Assembly (NCBI GenBank): GCA_963793465.1
Contig: CAWCAJ010000001.1
Span: 930,001 to 994,000, forward strand
DNA length: 64,000 nucleotides
DNA from: CAJQPP01 sp963793465
GTDB taxonomy: Bacteria; Planctomycetota; Planctomycetia; Pirellulales; Pirellulaceae
Direction: 5' to 3'
Shown: piece after piece, positions 50,228-59,795 of the stretch
Layout: every line of letters starts with the position of its first letter
Numbering within the stretch: the first letter of the stretch is position 1
Translations under genes and position numbers: made by a program
Notes under the pieces: generated by a model
The model's database searches: none
What the model was told of the DNA's origin: nothing
What the model saw: only the letters and a program-made list of their open reading frames with translations

Positions 50228-52333
50228 ATGAGTGAAACGGCGGCGAAAGCCGATCGCATCCGGGATCTGGAACGAATCATTTCGCATCTGGATACCCTGT
50301 ATGAACGTGGTGACGATTGCCTGCATCCCGATACAGGCATCCTGGTGACCGATGGGGAATACGACGTCTTGCGACGGGACCTGAGACAGCTGGCGCCCGA
50401 TTCGCCGTTATTCGACACGGCCTCTGCTTCCCTGCTGGATTCGATCGTGCAAAAAGTCGTGCACGATCCGCCCATGACATCGATCGAGAAGGCGAGCCAT
50501 GAAGATCCCGCTATCCAGCAGGAACAGCTCTTCAAATGGTTGTCGGGTGCGCTCCCTGCGAACTATTCCGGCCCGCTGATTGCGTTGCCGGGAAAAACCT
50601 ACAAAGGCCAGCCGGTCAGCATCCCAGCCCACTATTTCTATGCAACCTATAAACTGGATGGCGTTGCACTGGCGATCTATTACGAACAGGGCCGCTTGGT
50701 GCGGGCCGGACTCAGGCCACGGGATGGAATTCATGGCGAAGATGTAACTCGGCAATGCCATTACGTTCGCGGCATTCCCGAACAACTGAAGACTCCCGTA
50801 AGCTGTTCGATTCGCGGGGAACTGGTCTGCCAACTCAGTGACTTTGAAATCGTACAACGCGAACTGGAATTGGCCGGGCAAAAATTGCGGGCCAACCCAC
50901 GCAATCACGCTGCTGGAGGTATTCGTCAGTTTCGCAACCCGGAAAAAACGCAGCAAATGCGTCTCAGTTTCATCGCCTATGGGATCGAGGGTCTGGCCAA
51001 CCCACCCTACCAAACCGAAATCGAACGCGCCGAGTATTGCCGAGAGCAACTGGGCGTGCCCTATATCGAAACCGGTTGGTTTGAGTTTGAGGACCTTGCC
51101 CGCATGGAAGACGCGGTTCCCAGCCTGGATGTTGAGGTCGATGGCGTCATCGTCGGGGTGGACAACCTGGAGGACCAGACCCAGCTGGGGCGGCATGGTG
51201 ATCCTCGAACGGGCAACCCCAAAGGCAAAATCGCCTGGAAGTTTCGTGAGGAAGAAGCCACACCGGTGATCCGGGACATTGAATGGAAAACTGGCCGGAC
51301 CGGCAAAGTCACGGCTGTGGCCATCTTCGACCCGGTGCGACTGGCAGGAACCAACGTGTCGCGTGCAACATTGCATAACGCCGGCTTTATGGAACGCAAC
51401 CAGATTTCAGTCGGTTCCACCATCTCCGTTCGCAAGGCCGGCAAAATCATCCCCAAGGTCACCGGTGTGATTGCCGGCCAGGCAAGCCCGGACTTTCCCC
51501 AGTCGTGCCCGGCTTGTGGCACCGCCACCGAACTCCGTCAGGGAGGCTCGGACGAAATGTTGGAACTGATCTGTCCCAGCAAGGCCTGCCCGGCACAGAT
51601 CGTCAGTTCGCTGTGCCATTTTCTGGATACCTGCGGAGTGTTGGGCCTGGGAGAAAGCCGTGTTACCAGTCTCGTTGAGGGCAATCAGGTGGCCGTCCCG
51701 GCGGACTTCTTTGCGTTGGACGTGGAAGACGTGATGGCTTGTGGCTTGACGCATCGTCAATCGGCTCTGGCCGTGGCCGCCATTCAGATGATCCCCTCAC
51801 CTGACAAACAGCCCAATCTGGAATCCTTGATCGCCGAAGCCAAGCGTTCCAAAAAACGAATTCCCTTATGGAAGCTGATGGCCGCTTTTGGCATTGAGGC
51901 GGCTGGCAAATCGGCGGGCAAGACGCTGTCCAACCACTTTGGGTCCCTGGAAAAAATCCGCGCTGCTTCGATCGAGGAACTGCAAGGCGCGGCGGATATC
52001 GGGGAGAAAACCGCGATGGCCATCCACAATTACTTGCAGCAACATGCCCGCGAACTGGATCGCTTGCTGCAATACGTGGACCCGGTCCTGCCCCCCTCAG
52101 GAGGTGCCCTGGCCGGCCAACGATTCTGTTTCAGTGGCGGATTCCCTGCCGGCAAAAGGTTTTGGGAACAGCAGGTGGAGGCCGCCGGAGGAACCTGCAC
52201 TGGCAGCGTTTCCAGGCAAACCAACTACCTGGTGGCGGGATCCGCATCGGGATCCAAGTCCGACAAGGCCAAACAGTTGGGGATCCCGATCATCGACACC
52301 GTCCAGCTGCAAGCCTTGCTTGACGGCTCATGA
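50228..52333 (+). CDS. Divergent NAD-dependent DNA ligase
   Basis: This is a 701-residue protein with the LigA domain order: domain Ia-like helices (1-100), a nucleotidyltransferase domain with the KxDG lysine K142 in YKLDG, a GELV motif, and VDGVIVGV. Then come the OB fold, four zinc cysteines (CPACG...CPSKACPA), helix-hairpin-helix repeats, and a C-terminal BRCT domain (GQRFCFSGGFPAGKRFWEQQVEAAGG). It seals nicks with NAD+. The N-terminal region departs from standard LigA (no clear SLDNAF-like motif), so it may be a second ligase rather than the replicative one. Start ATG 50228 was chosen; the frame runs back to 50129 inside the cupin gene. Confidence 0.88.
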   Translation: MSETAAKADRIRDLERIISHLDTLYERGDDCLHPDTGILVTDGEYDVLRRDLRQLAPDSPLFDTASASLLDSIVQKVVHDPPMTSIEKASHEDPAIQQEQLFKWLSGALPANYSGPLIALPGKTYKGQPVSIPAHYFYATYKLDGVALAIYYEQGRLVRAGLRPRDGIHGEDVTRQCHYVRGIPEQLKTPVSCSIRGELVCQLSDFEIVQRELELAGQKLRANPRNHAAGGIRQFRNPEKTQQMRLSFIAYGIEGLANPPYQTEIERAEYCREQLGVPYIETGWFEFEDLARMEDAVPSLDVEVDGVIVGVDNLEDQTQLGRHGDPRTGNPKGKIAWKFREEEATPVIRDIEWKTGRTGKVTAVAIFDPVRLAGTNVSRATLHNAGFMERNQISVGSTISVRKAGKIIPKVTGVIAGQASPDFPQSCPACGTATELRQGGSDEMLELICPSKACPAQIVSSLCHFLDTCGVLGLGESRVTSLVEGNQVAVPADFFALDVEDVMACGLTHRQSALAVAAIQMIPSPDKQPNLESLIAEAKRSKKRIPLWKLMAAFGIEAAGKSAGKTLSNHFGSLEKIRAASIEELQGAADIGEKTAMAIHNYLQQHARELDRLLQYVDPVLPPSGGALAGQRFCFSGGFPAGKRFWEQQVEAAGGTCTGSVSRQTNYLVAGSASGSKSDKAKQLGIPIIDTVQLQALLDGS

Positions 52334-52352
52334 CGCGGGTCGGCGACGATCC

Positions 52353-52916
52353 TTATTGTTTGGCACGATTTTCAGCTTCTCTGGCCACCACGGCTTGAAA
52401 TGCCACCTCATCCCACAAGGACTTCAGGGCTTCCTTGCTGTCCAACCCTCCTCGCGTTCGAAAACCCCTTTGCACGGCCTCTTCCAATTCCGCGATGGCA
52501 AGTTGGGATTGACCCTGCTGCGCATAGATACAGGCCAGCTGATAATGACAGGTGAGTCGATAGTTGTAGAAATCCCGGGCCTTGAGATACCAGGGGATCG
52601 CCTCCTCCGGGCGATCCAGTTTGTGTAGGGAATATCCCATATAGAACAGGGAACGGGAGTCAAACGGATCCTCTTCCAGCATCTCACCCAACGCCTGGCT
52701 CGCCATTCTCCAGTTTCCACGTTCCAATGCGAATTCGGCCCGCTCGTTGGCGGGCAGGTTGCGTAGCGGAATTCGCTCTGGCTTGGATTGACCCTCCAGG
52801 ATGCCGGCTCCGATGAACATCGCCACCAGCAACAAACTCAGGACCAGGGCTCCAATGGCTCCCTTGAAACTGAAAAACGACTTCCAGACAGCCGCGGTGG
52901 GTTCTTTTTGGCTCAT
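52353..52916 (-). CDS. Membrane-anchored TPR protein
   Basis: This is a 187-residue protein with one transmembrane helix at about 19-41. At least three TPR-like helix pairs follow (ERGNWRMASQALGEMLEEDP; MGYSLHKLDRPEEAIPWYLKA; QLACIYAQQGQSQLAIAELEEAV) and a short C-terminal helix. Such proteins hold partners near the membrane. No partner is indicated. It converges on the ligase with a 19-bp gap. Confidence 0.8.
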   Translation of the reverse strand: MSQKEPTAAVWKSFFSFKGAIGALVLSLLLVAMFIGAGILEGQSKPERIPLRNLPANERAEFALERGNWRMASQALGEMLEEDPFDSRSLFYMGYSLHKLDRPEEAIPWYLKARDFYNYRLTCHYQLACIYAQQGQSQLAIAELEEAVQRGFRTRGGLDSKEALKSLWDEVAFQAVVAREAENRAKQ

Positions 52917-53012
52917 GCCGAGTCTACAGGGGTTAAGGTTTCGTACCCGGTCCGGTTAAAATTAGGCCGGGTTGCTGGAGTCAAAGTTGCCTGCCAATTT
53001 CCTACAAGGTAC

Positions 53013-53498
53013 ATGAACATCACCGCCGCAACAAACAGGCCGACCTCTGCCGGGCCAGCGATGACCCATGGCATGGGACTGATCGACCCCGATCGGCGTC
53101 CCGGTGCGGACGTCGTGATCTTTGATGGACAATGCCGTTTTTGTCAAAAACAGGTCATGCGTCTGCATTGGTTCGACAGTCGAAATCAACTCTCCTATCT
53201 CTCGCTGCACGACCCCCGGGTCGCTGAACGTTACCCCGATCTAAGCCACGATCAGCTGATGGATCAAATGTACGTGGTTTCACAGGATGGCCGCCGTTTT
53301 GGAGGTGCGCGGGCGATACGGTACCTGTCTCGTCGTCTGCCGCGTCTATGGTGGCTGGCACCGCTGATGCACATCCCCTTTACGATCCCGCTGTGGCAAT
53401 GGTTGTATCACAAAGTTGCCGTCCGGCGTTACAAACTGAGCCAGGCTTTTTCGGACGATTGCGACCAGGGCGGCTGCAAGGTTCACCTGGATAAGTAG
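53013..53498 (+). CDS. DCC-family thiol-disulfide protein (DUF393)
   Basis: This is a 161-residue protein starting at ATG 53013; the longer frame to 52788 overlaps the divergent TPR gene and is rejected. The family motif is FDGQCRFCQKQV, the DxxCxxC form of DCC proteins, near residue 34. It continues with ISLHD-like and GARAIRYLSRRLP segments, and a hydrophobic stretch PLMHIPFTIPLWQWLYHKVA. DCC proteins are predicted thioredoxin-like redox proteins of unproven substrate. Additional Cys lie near the C-terminus. Confidence 0.85.
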   Translation: MNITAATNRPTSAGPAMTHGMGLIDPDRRPGADVVIFDGQCRFCQKQVMRLHWFDSRNQLSYLSLHDPRVAERYPDLSHDQLMDQMYVVSQDGRRFGGARAIRYLSRRLPRLWWLAPLMHIPFTIPLWQWLYHKVAVRRYKLSQAFSDDCDQGGCKVHLDK

Positions 53499-53572
53499 TC
53501 ACCCCGCAGCTTTCTCCAATAAGTACGCAGGCCCGGCGTTGACCACTCAGCCAGAGCAACCTGCGGGTTCGG

Positions 53573-55267
53573 TTACCGCCTGCGGAACACTGCAAATGTC
53601 GACTTGCGTTGACCCGCTTCCGGATAAACCTGCTGCAACCGATCCGACAGCCCGCCAGAATCTTGCACGACGTCCAACCAACGCTGCTCGATCACGATGT
53701 AGTTGGCGTCGAAAGGCAGGTCGCCGGTCAGCAACATGACGTGCAGCTCGGCGACAATGTCCTGCTCACTTGGCGTCCAATCCGGCTGCAGGGAATACAA
53801 CACGGATAACCGTTGCATCCAGAGAACGATGGTTGGCGCGTCCTGTGGCATGTCCTTTCGCGAGGCGACCTCGGCGCGGTGCGCGTACCACTTGAATGTC
53901 TGTTGAAAAAACGGCGTGATAAACACGGAGTCCTGCGGCGTGCCACCGCGAATCCAGTGACACGTGCGAATCCAGTTGCGATCGGCCTCGATCTCCCGCT
54001 TGGCCAAAGCGGGATCAACCGGAAGCGACACCGCCTGGGTCGCACTGCCCGAACGCGGGTCCCGCAGATTGGCGTAAAAATTGGCGGCGATTCCCAACAC
54101 GATTGAAACCAGAAGAACAGTCACCACCCAGGAGCGGGGGACCAGCTTTGCGGGCAGCCGCGTGGCCAACCAGAGGGCATTAATCACGCAAGCCAAGGGG
54201 ACCAATACATCTGCCAATCGAAACCAATACAACGTCAACAAACGAACGCACATGTCCCGGCCCCAACCATCCACCAGCCAGGTTGCCCCCAATGACAGCA
54301 TCAAGCCGCACCAGGAAATCACCAGCGCGGCCAGGACCAGCAGATTCAGTCGCAACAAGTTTCGCTCCGCCGAGGACTGGTTGGCACGCACCAAAACCAA
54401 CCAGGCGGCAACCATCGGGCAGAACAGGATCCAGCGATCGAAACTCGTTGCCAGTTGATGGTGAGCCAGTCGCCACATGGATTGGGCTTCGTTGGCTTGC
54501 AATATCAGGTCCTGGGAAACGCCGCGGTTCTGCACCCAGGCAGGCCAGAAACCAACCAGAAAAAGACCCACAGACACCAGACCAGCCAAGCATCTCGGTG
54601 ACGCCTGCCATCCCCTGACGGCGGGCCGTGTGATCCTGACCTTCTGACGTCGCCAGAATACTCTTTCCAGCAGGCTGGCCAGGGTCCAGGCAATCATCAT
54701 CCACAGCCCCACCAGGATGTGAAACCCGCATGCCAGCCCACCCCAAAACCAGGCGGCCGGATAATTCTGGCGCCACGCCATCGCCAAAGCAATAAACGCG
54801 CATCCATAGGCATAACACTTGGCTTCCACCCCCCCCACAAACCACTCACCGGCCAGGTTCAGGTTCTGGTTGAGCAGGACGATCAGGCCGCCAACCAGTA
54901 TCGACCATCCCCAGCGTGGAAAAAACGTTCGGGAAAGCATGACGATTCCCAGGGCAATGACCCACCAAGCCGAAAAGCGGCCCACCCAGGCAACCGTTTC
55001 CAACTCGCAAAAATGGCAAAGCCAACCATGAGTTGCATAAAACAGCCAATGCGTTTCATGCGATGCCACAAACAAATCATTACCGCAGAATCCTCGATCC
55101 CAGAAGTGTTTCGCCTTGGTCAGGTAATGTGCTTCATTCACATCCGGAGGGTGCGCCCAGACCAGGCCACCCAATACGATGGTCAGCAGCAGCGACTCAC
55201 AGACCATGAACCATGGCGAGTTCCATCGATCGGGGCCGGTTTTCGTATCGGGGGGGGAATCGTTCAT
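53573..55267 (-). CDS. Polytopic membrane protein (possibly DUF6798 type)
   Basis: This is a 564-residue protein with about ten hydrophobic helices, e.g. CESLLLTIVLGGLVW, WWVIALGIVMLS, ILVGGLIVLLNQNL, CLAGLVSVGLFLVGFW and WVVTVLLVSIVLGIAANF. A C-terminal extracytoplasmic region has DSVFITPFFQQTFKWYAHR and ends with YIVIEQRWLDVV. The layout recalls glycosyltransferase-C-like or DUF6798 membrane proteins, but no catalytic residues can be named. Start ATG 55267 gives a short hydrophilic N-terminus. Confidence 0.78.
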   Translation of the reverse strand: MNDSPPDTKTGPDRWNSPWFMVCESLLLTIVLGGLVWAHPPDVNEAHYLTKAKHFWDRGFCGNDLFVASHETHWLFYATHGWLCHFCELETVAWVGRFSAWWVIALGIVMLSRTFFPRWGWSILVGGLIVLLNQNLNLAGEWFVGGVEAKCYAYGCAFIALAMAWRQNYPAAWFWGGLACGFHILVGLWMMIAWTLASLLERVFWRRQKVRITRPAVRGWQASPRCLAGLVSVGLFLVGFWPAWVQNRGVSQDLILQANEAQSMWRLAHHQLATSFDRWILFCPMVAAWLVLVRANQSSAERNLLRLNLLVLAALVISWCGLMLSLGATWLVDGWGRDMCVRLLTLYWFRLADVLVPLACVINALWLATRLPAKLVPRSWVVTVLLVSIVLGIAANFYANLRDPRSGSATQAVSLPVDPALAKREIEADRNWIRTCHWIRGGTPQDSVFITPFFQQTFKWYAHRAEVASRKDMPQDAPTIVLWMQRLSVLYSLQPDWTPSEQDIVAELHVMLLTGDLPFDANYIVIEQRWLDVVQDSGGLSDRLQQVYPEAGQRKSTFAVFRRR

Positions 55268-55436
55268 GTTTGCCAGCAGACTTCCCCGTTGACGGTAATT
55301 GCTGGCATCCGGTAGTGTTCGACCGTCCCCCACTCAATCCACCACTCAATCCAGATTGCGATCGCATTCATTGGGAATTGCATTGCCCGTCCGGTGTTTC
55401 AAATCTCATTGCGTCGCATCCCTAACCGGTCAGCCG

Positions 55437-56480
55437 GTGATTTGGCTGTTCGCGGTATGCGTGATCCTATCATGCGGGCCGTTGACCGCTCAGGTGTATC
55501 GCGCGGTGGCAGAGCCGCCAGCGGTGCTGCCGAGTCCCCTGAGGGTGCAGACTCCGCATCATCAGTTTGATGCCTTTGCCCAGCCGCTGGAAGAAAACAC
55601 CAACGTGCACCCCTGGCAAACCCTGGACATTCCGCCCGGCAGTTGGGGCGACCTGAACATGTGGGATTCCCGGCAACTGCAGGCCACAACCATCAAGCGA
55701 TTTCGAAAGTCTTTTGTCCAGAAGATTGAAATCAACAGCAGCTATATTCACCGCGATGGGGTAGACAATTTGGGTTATACCTCTGCGGATGTGGGGATCA
55801 CGATGGTGGTACCCCTGGGCAACATCGACAACCTGCTGGTGCTGACCCCGCGATACGAGGCGGACTGGGTCGATGGACCAGGATTCATCGACGTGCCCTC
55901 CTATCTGCAGGCTGCTGTCCTGGACATCGGCTGGCGGAAAGTGTTTAACGACAGGTGGTCGCTGATTGCCGGCGTACAACCTGGCTTTTTTAATGATCGG
56001 TTGGCCGAGGAAAACGCCTTCCGTCTGGGTGGTTTGGCGGTGGTCACCTGCCAGATGATCCCCGAGGTTCTGGCCGTTACCCTGGGGCTCGCCTATCTGG
56101 ACCAGGCGGATTTCAACGTCGTACCGGCTGTGGGTGTGACCTGGGTTCCCAACCCGGACACGCGGTTCGATCTCAACTTCCCCAAACCCAAGATTGGATA
56201 TCGCGTGAGCCATATCCCGTTCTTGCTGGAGGACTGGGTATACCTGGCTGGCTCTTTTGGCGGCGGCACTTGGGCCGTGCGTCGCACAAGCGGTCAGGAC
56301 GACGTGCTGAATCTTCGCGATTTCCGCATCGCGACCGGTTTTGAACGCGTGTTGAACGGGGGCACCGGGTTTAACGTGGAGCTGGGATATGTTTTCTCGC
56401 GGCGTCTGGATTACGTCTCCAATCCCAATCGCATCCACTTTGCCAACTCCTTTGTGATCGAGGCCGGGATGCGGTTTTGA
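55437..56480 (+). CDS. Putative outer-membrane beta-barrel protein
   Basis: The start at GTG 55437 puts a signal peptide (IWLFAVCVILSCGPLTAQ) at the N-terminus; an upstream TTG at 55299 would give 46 unlikely Ser/Arg/Thr-rich residues. The mature part is rich in alternating polar-hydrophobic strands (DNLLVLTPRYEADWVDG; FNVELGYVFSRRLDYVSN) and ends in Arg-Phe, typical of outer-membrane barrels where the last residue is aromatic. It resembles DUF6268-type proteins, tentatively. The gene is divergent from the membrane protein at 53573. Confidence 0.75.
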   Translation: MIWLFAVCVILSCGPLTAQVYRAVAEPPAVLPSPLRVQTPHHQFDAFAQPLEENTNVHPWQTLDIPPGSWGDLNMWDSRQLQATTIKRFRKSFVQKIEINSSYIHRDGVDNLGYTSADVGITMVVPLGNIDNLLVLTPRYEADWVDGPGFIDVPSYLQAAVLDIGWRKVFNDRWSLIAGVQPGFFNDRLAEENAFRLGGLAVVTCQMIPEVLAVTLGLAYLDQADFNVVPAVGVTWVPNPDTRFDLNFPKPKIGYRVSHIPFLLEDWVYLAGSFGGGTWAVRRTSGQDDVLNLRDFRIATGFERVLNGGTGFNVELGYVFSRRLDYVSNPNRIHFANSFVIEAGMRF

Positions 56481-56549
56481 GAGCGCCGATTGCCTCCAGG
56501 AAGCGGATGGGATTCCCGGGGTACCCATCAGCAACCCATCCCAAAACGG

Positions 56550-57350
56550 CTAGAAATGAGTTAATAGGTCATAGGCCACGTGCGTTCCGACCGCGACTCC
56601 GAAACCTCGGAACAGGAACACCAGCGCAAAAAACACGCTGGCCAGAAATCGCACCATGAAACCAGGCCATTCAAAAGCCGCGGCGGCGGGATTTAACCAA
56701 TCGTAGTGGGCCGCCGCAAACAGCAGACTGGTCAAACCGATGGCCATGGCAATGGCAACCGGCCACCGCAATCCGATCAATCGCAAAAGCAGAATCAATC
56801 CCGGCAACATGAGGAGTCGGAAAACCAGTTCCTCGTACAGACCAGCGCCACAGTAAGCGACGAACCGTACCAGCAGGGAAGGCGTCGCGTCGATTGTCGC
56901 AGGGATCTGCATCACCGACAAAGAGGGAGACGCCTGGGAATACTGCAACCAGAACAAATGCTGAGCACGTGCGGCAAACAGAACAATCAAAGCCAGACCG
57001 CAGGACTCCAACACCATTCCGCCCAGCACGGCGGGGGAAACCTGCCAGCGGTCGCCGCGAAAATGATGCGCGGCAAACAGCAGAAAGGTCGTCAACAATG
57101 GCAGCAGCAACAACTCACTGAAACCCGCCACACTCAGAGCACGGTGCAACCAGACATCCAGACCATTGCGAATGGCATGGTGGTCCAGAAAAATAACCCC
57201 CAGTTCATAGGTCAGCAAAAAAGGTAGGACAAAAGCCAGGCATACCATGGGGCGCAGCGTCTCGGTCTGATACCGCCAGCCAGCTCGATTCGCGGAACGA
57301 CCGGGTAACCACTCGGGATCAATAGCAAACGATGGCGACTGCGGGATCAT
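56550..57350 (-). CDS. CPBP-family intramembrane protease
   Basis: This is a 266-residue polytopic protein. Motif 1 EExxxR (E173-E174...R178) and two His on later helices (H215 in AAAHY, H257 in GTHVAYD) are the catalytic set of CPBP/Abi proteases. Members cleave membrane peptides or process prenylated proteins in eukaryotic relatives; bacterial roles are mostly unknown. Start ATG 57350 was chosen over 57386. It converges on the outer-membrane gene. Confidence 0.87.
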   Translation of the reverse strand: MIPQSPSFAIDPEWLPGRSANRAGWRYQTETLRPMVCLAFVLPFLLTYELGVIFLDHHAIRNGLDVWLHRALSVAGFSELLLLPLLTTFLLFAAHHFRGDRWQVSPAVLGGMVLESCGLALIVLFAARAQHLFWLQYSQASPSLSVMQIPATIDATPSLLVRFVAYCGAGLYEELVFRLLMLPGLILLLRLIGLRWPVAIAMAIGLTSLLFAAAHYDWLNPAAAAFEWPGFMVRFLASVFFALVFLFRGFGVAVGTHVAYDLLTHF

Positions 57351-57440
57351 GGAATATCCACTCTTTGTCTGACAGCGAATGACCACAACCGGCCCCTCGG
57401 GCCCGGTAATTTAGACTCTGTTCGCCTTTTTTAACAAGGC

Positions 57441-58178
57441 TTATTCACCCAGCTCGTTGGCTTCACCCGAAAGGTCCCAATTGATGGGTGGCAATTCCCA
57501 GCGAAGGCGATAGCGATTGATGCTGGAAAAGGGCTGGCTGCCAAAAAACCCGCGATAGGCGGACAGCGGAGAAGGGTGGGCCGACTCCAGCACCAGGTGA
57601 CGGCTGCTATCAATTAATTTGGCTTTGCGACGGGCAGCGGCGCCCCACAGAATAAAAGCCACGCGGTTGCAGTCTTCGTTGACCAACTCAATCACAGCAT
57701 CCGTAAAATTTTCCCAACCACAGTTACGGTGGGAATTCGCTGCCCCCGCTCTCACGGTCAAAACGGAATTCAGTAGCAAGCCGCCGCGTTGAGCCCAGCG
57801 GCCGAGATTGCCGCTTGCAGGCGCAGGCAAGCCCAGATCCGAACTCAGCTCCTTGAAAATATTTGCCAGCGAGGGGGGAGTGGGAACGCCATCGGGTACC
57901 GAAAAACTCAAGCCGTGAGCCTGTCGGGCACCATGATAGGGATCTTGGCCCAGGATAACGAATTTCACCTCTTCCAACGGCGTCAAATGGAATGCCTGAA
58001 AAACTTGAGCAGCCGCCGGAAACACCTGATACTGGCGGCGTTCCTGAGCAAGGTATTGTTGCAGGGAAATCCACCAGCAGCTCTCAAACTGCGGCGTCAG
58101 CCTTTGATCCCATGCCGTGGATGAGCGGGGCCAAAATTCGGGGCGGTTGTTGGAGGAATGACAACAGGGAGGCGTCAC
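57441..58178 (-). CDS. ung: Uracil-DNA glycosylase
   Basis: This is a 245-residue family-1 uracil-DNA glycosylase. The catalytic loop GQDPYHG is near D79, the uracil-binding Asn lies in LLLNSVLTV, and the leucine loop HPSPLSAYRGFFG starts at H201. It removes uracil arising from cytosine deamination. The start is GTG 58178; the N-terminal ~25 residues are less conserved. It is divergent from pyrB. Confidence 0.96.
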   Translation of the reverse strand: MTPPCCHSSNNRPEFWPRSSTAWDQRLTPQFESCWWISLQQYLAQERRQYQVFPAAAQVFQAFHLTPLEEVKFVILGQDPYHGARQAHGLSFSVPDGVPTPPSLANIFKELSSDLGLPAPASGNLGRWAQRGGLLLNSVLTVRAGAANSHRNCGWENFTDAVIELVNEDCNRVAFILWGAAARRKAKLIDSSRHLVLESAHPSPLSAYRGFFGSQPFSSINRYRLRWELPPINWDLSGEANELGE

Positions 58179-58502
58179 GATTCGGATGATCCACAGCAGA
58201 ATGGGTGCATGGGCAGGGTTCGGGCATTCGGGGAAACGGCTGATTGCGGCCGTGTACCCCCGGATGGATCGGGAACTTTACGATCGATCATAGCAAACTG
58301 GCCGTTCCCCATTGGACCCGTCGACGGGGGATCCCGCGGCAACTCCACCGTAAACGACGGGGCCTATCGGTGGCCGCCTATTCTGGCACAATGTGGCGCG
58401 GCCCAGGATACGAAAACGGTTGGTAAACCCCGGCGTGCCTTCGTTCCGACCGTGCATGCCACACTTCCGTGCGATTCACACCGCTACCCTGATTCGATCT
58501 CC
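58179..58502. other. 324-bp divergent region, no gene seen
   Basis: This stretch lies between ung and pyrB. An open frame in phase with pyrB runs through it but has a random composition. It should hold both promoters. I found no leader hairpin here. Confidence 0.4.
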
Positions 58503-59006
58503 ATGGATTTTCCGCAATATCAACAGCGACTGGCTCGTTCTCCCCAGGAAAAAAACATCGAATTTCAGAGTGAGGGGCGGTTGTTGCACCTGATCAATGG
58601 TGGGCAATTGACCACGGATTTAATCGATCGTCTCTGCGACCTGGCGGATCAAATCCGTCTGCTTTCCAGGGACAAGTCCACCGCGGATGCTCTTCGCCAC
58701 CTGCTCAGCCACAAACGGGCGATGCTGTATTTCACGCAACCTTCCACGAGAACATTCCTGTCCTTCATGGCGGCCTGCCAGATTCTGGGCATCACCTGTA
58801 ATGAAGTGCGGGATCCCAAAACGTCTTCAGAAGTGAAGCGTGAATCTCACATGGACGCCATCCGCATGTTCAGCAGTTACTTTGACGTGATTATCATGCG
58901 CAGCCCATTGGAGAGTTTTGCCGAAGCCTGTTCCTACCTGATGAACGACTTACGCGCAAAATCGACGCTGGGTTCCGATCATCAACGCCGGTTCGGGCGC
59001 CGATGA
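58503..59006 (+). CDS. PyrB N-terminal fragment (carbamoyl-phosphate domain)
   Basis: The start ATG 58503 opens a helical N-terminus (about 1-70), then the STRT motif. The frame is genuine up to about 58960. The last ~15 codons (KSTLGSDHQRRFGRR-like) are read out of frame. Confidence 0.6.
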   Translation: MDFPQYQQRLARSPQEKNIEFQSEGRLLHLINGGQLTTDLIDRLCDLADQIRLLSRDKSTADALRHLLSHKRAMLYFTQPSTRTFLSFMAACQILGITCNEVRDPKTSSEVKRESHMDAIRMFSSYFDVIIMRSPLESFAEACSYLMNDLRAKSTLGSDHQRRFGRR

Positions 59007-59022
59007 ACACCCAACGCAGGCA

Positions 59023-59679
59023 TTGCTGGACATTTACACGCTGAAACGCACCTTTCGTTTCCGCGATCGCCAAGGGACCGATGCCCGCTTTCGCGATTTG
59101 AAAACCAGACACCCCAATCTGACACAGGGCTTCGCTCACAAGTCCTACACTTTTTGCGGCGATATCGGACGCGGCCGCACAGTGCGTTCTCTGGCCACCG
59201 CCCTCGCGCAATACGACAACATCAGCATGCACTTTGTGTCCCCTAACGTCCCCGCTTTGCGGCTGCAGGGGGACTTGTGTGAACGACTTGCTGCTCAAGG
59301 CGTCTCCGTCCACGAGCACGAATCCCTGGACGCGGATTTTCGGGGGCAACCGCTGTTGGCTCAAACCGACTGCCTGTACATGACCCGTATTCAACGCGAG
59401 CATAACACTGCTGACGATGAGCACAGGATTGGGCAAATCGACCTGCAGCCGTTTCGACTGACGACGCGGCGAGCCGCCCAGTTGAGGGAATATGCGCCGA
59501 TCCTGCATCCTTTTCCACGCGACAGTGAAATCGGCGAAATCCCCGAGGCGATCGATCTTGACCCCCGCGCCATGTATTTTCGTCAGGCGCGTAACGGCAT
59601 GTGGGTACGTGCCGCCCTGCTGGCCCACATCTTCAACGTCGAAGCCGCGTTGGCGGCCATCGGCCCCTCCTGGCACTGA
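59023..59679 (+). CDS. PyrB C-terminal fragment (aspartate domain)
   Basis: The first start codon of this frame is internal to the real protein; the conserved residues IINAGSGADEHPTQ just upstream are in the same frame. It contains LHPFPRDSEI and the closing DPRAMYFRQ(A)RNGM segment, which binds aspartate and closes the active site in ATCases. Confidence 0.6.
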   Translation: MLDIYTLKRTFRFRDRQGTDARFRDLKTRHPNLTQGFAHKSYTFCGDIGRGRTVRSLATALAQYDNISMHFVSPNVPALRLQGDLCERLAAQGVSVHEHESLDADFRGQPLLAQTDCLYMTRIQREHNTADDEHRIGQIDLQPFRLTTRRAAQLREYAPILHPFPRDSEIGEIPEAIDLDPRAMYFRQARNGMWVRAALLAHIFNVEAALAAIGPSWH

Positions 59680-59795
59680 AATTGCAAATCGCCCGCAACC
59701 GACGTGTTGCGTCCCGCTGCAGCAACCACTCGTTAACGTGCATCGGAACAACGAAGGAGGGATACGCTGAGGATCCCTGTGACTGGCCGTAAGGC

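Larger units (their letters stand above)
58503..59679 (+). pseudogene. pyrB: Aspartate carbamoyltransferase, split by one frameshift
   Basis: Two frames join into one ATCase of about 390 residues. The first (58503-59006) has the carbamoyl-phosphate motif QPSTRTFLSF and SEVKRESHMDAIRMFSSYFD. The second (ending 59679) has PIINAGSGADEHPTQALLDIYTL and the C-terminal DPRAMYFRQARNGMWVRAALL. Removing one A of the AAAA at 58958-58961 restores ...NDLRANRRWVPIINAGSG in frame. PyrB is the second step of pyrimidine synthesis and rarely dispensable, so a sequencing error is likely. The carbamoyl-phosphate and aspartate sites are otherwise intact. Confidence 0.85.
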
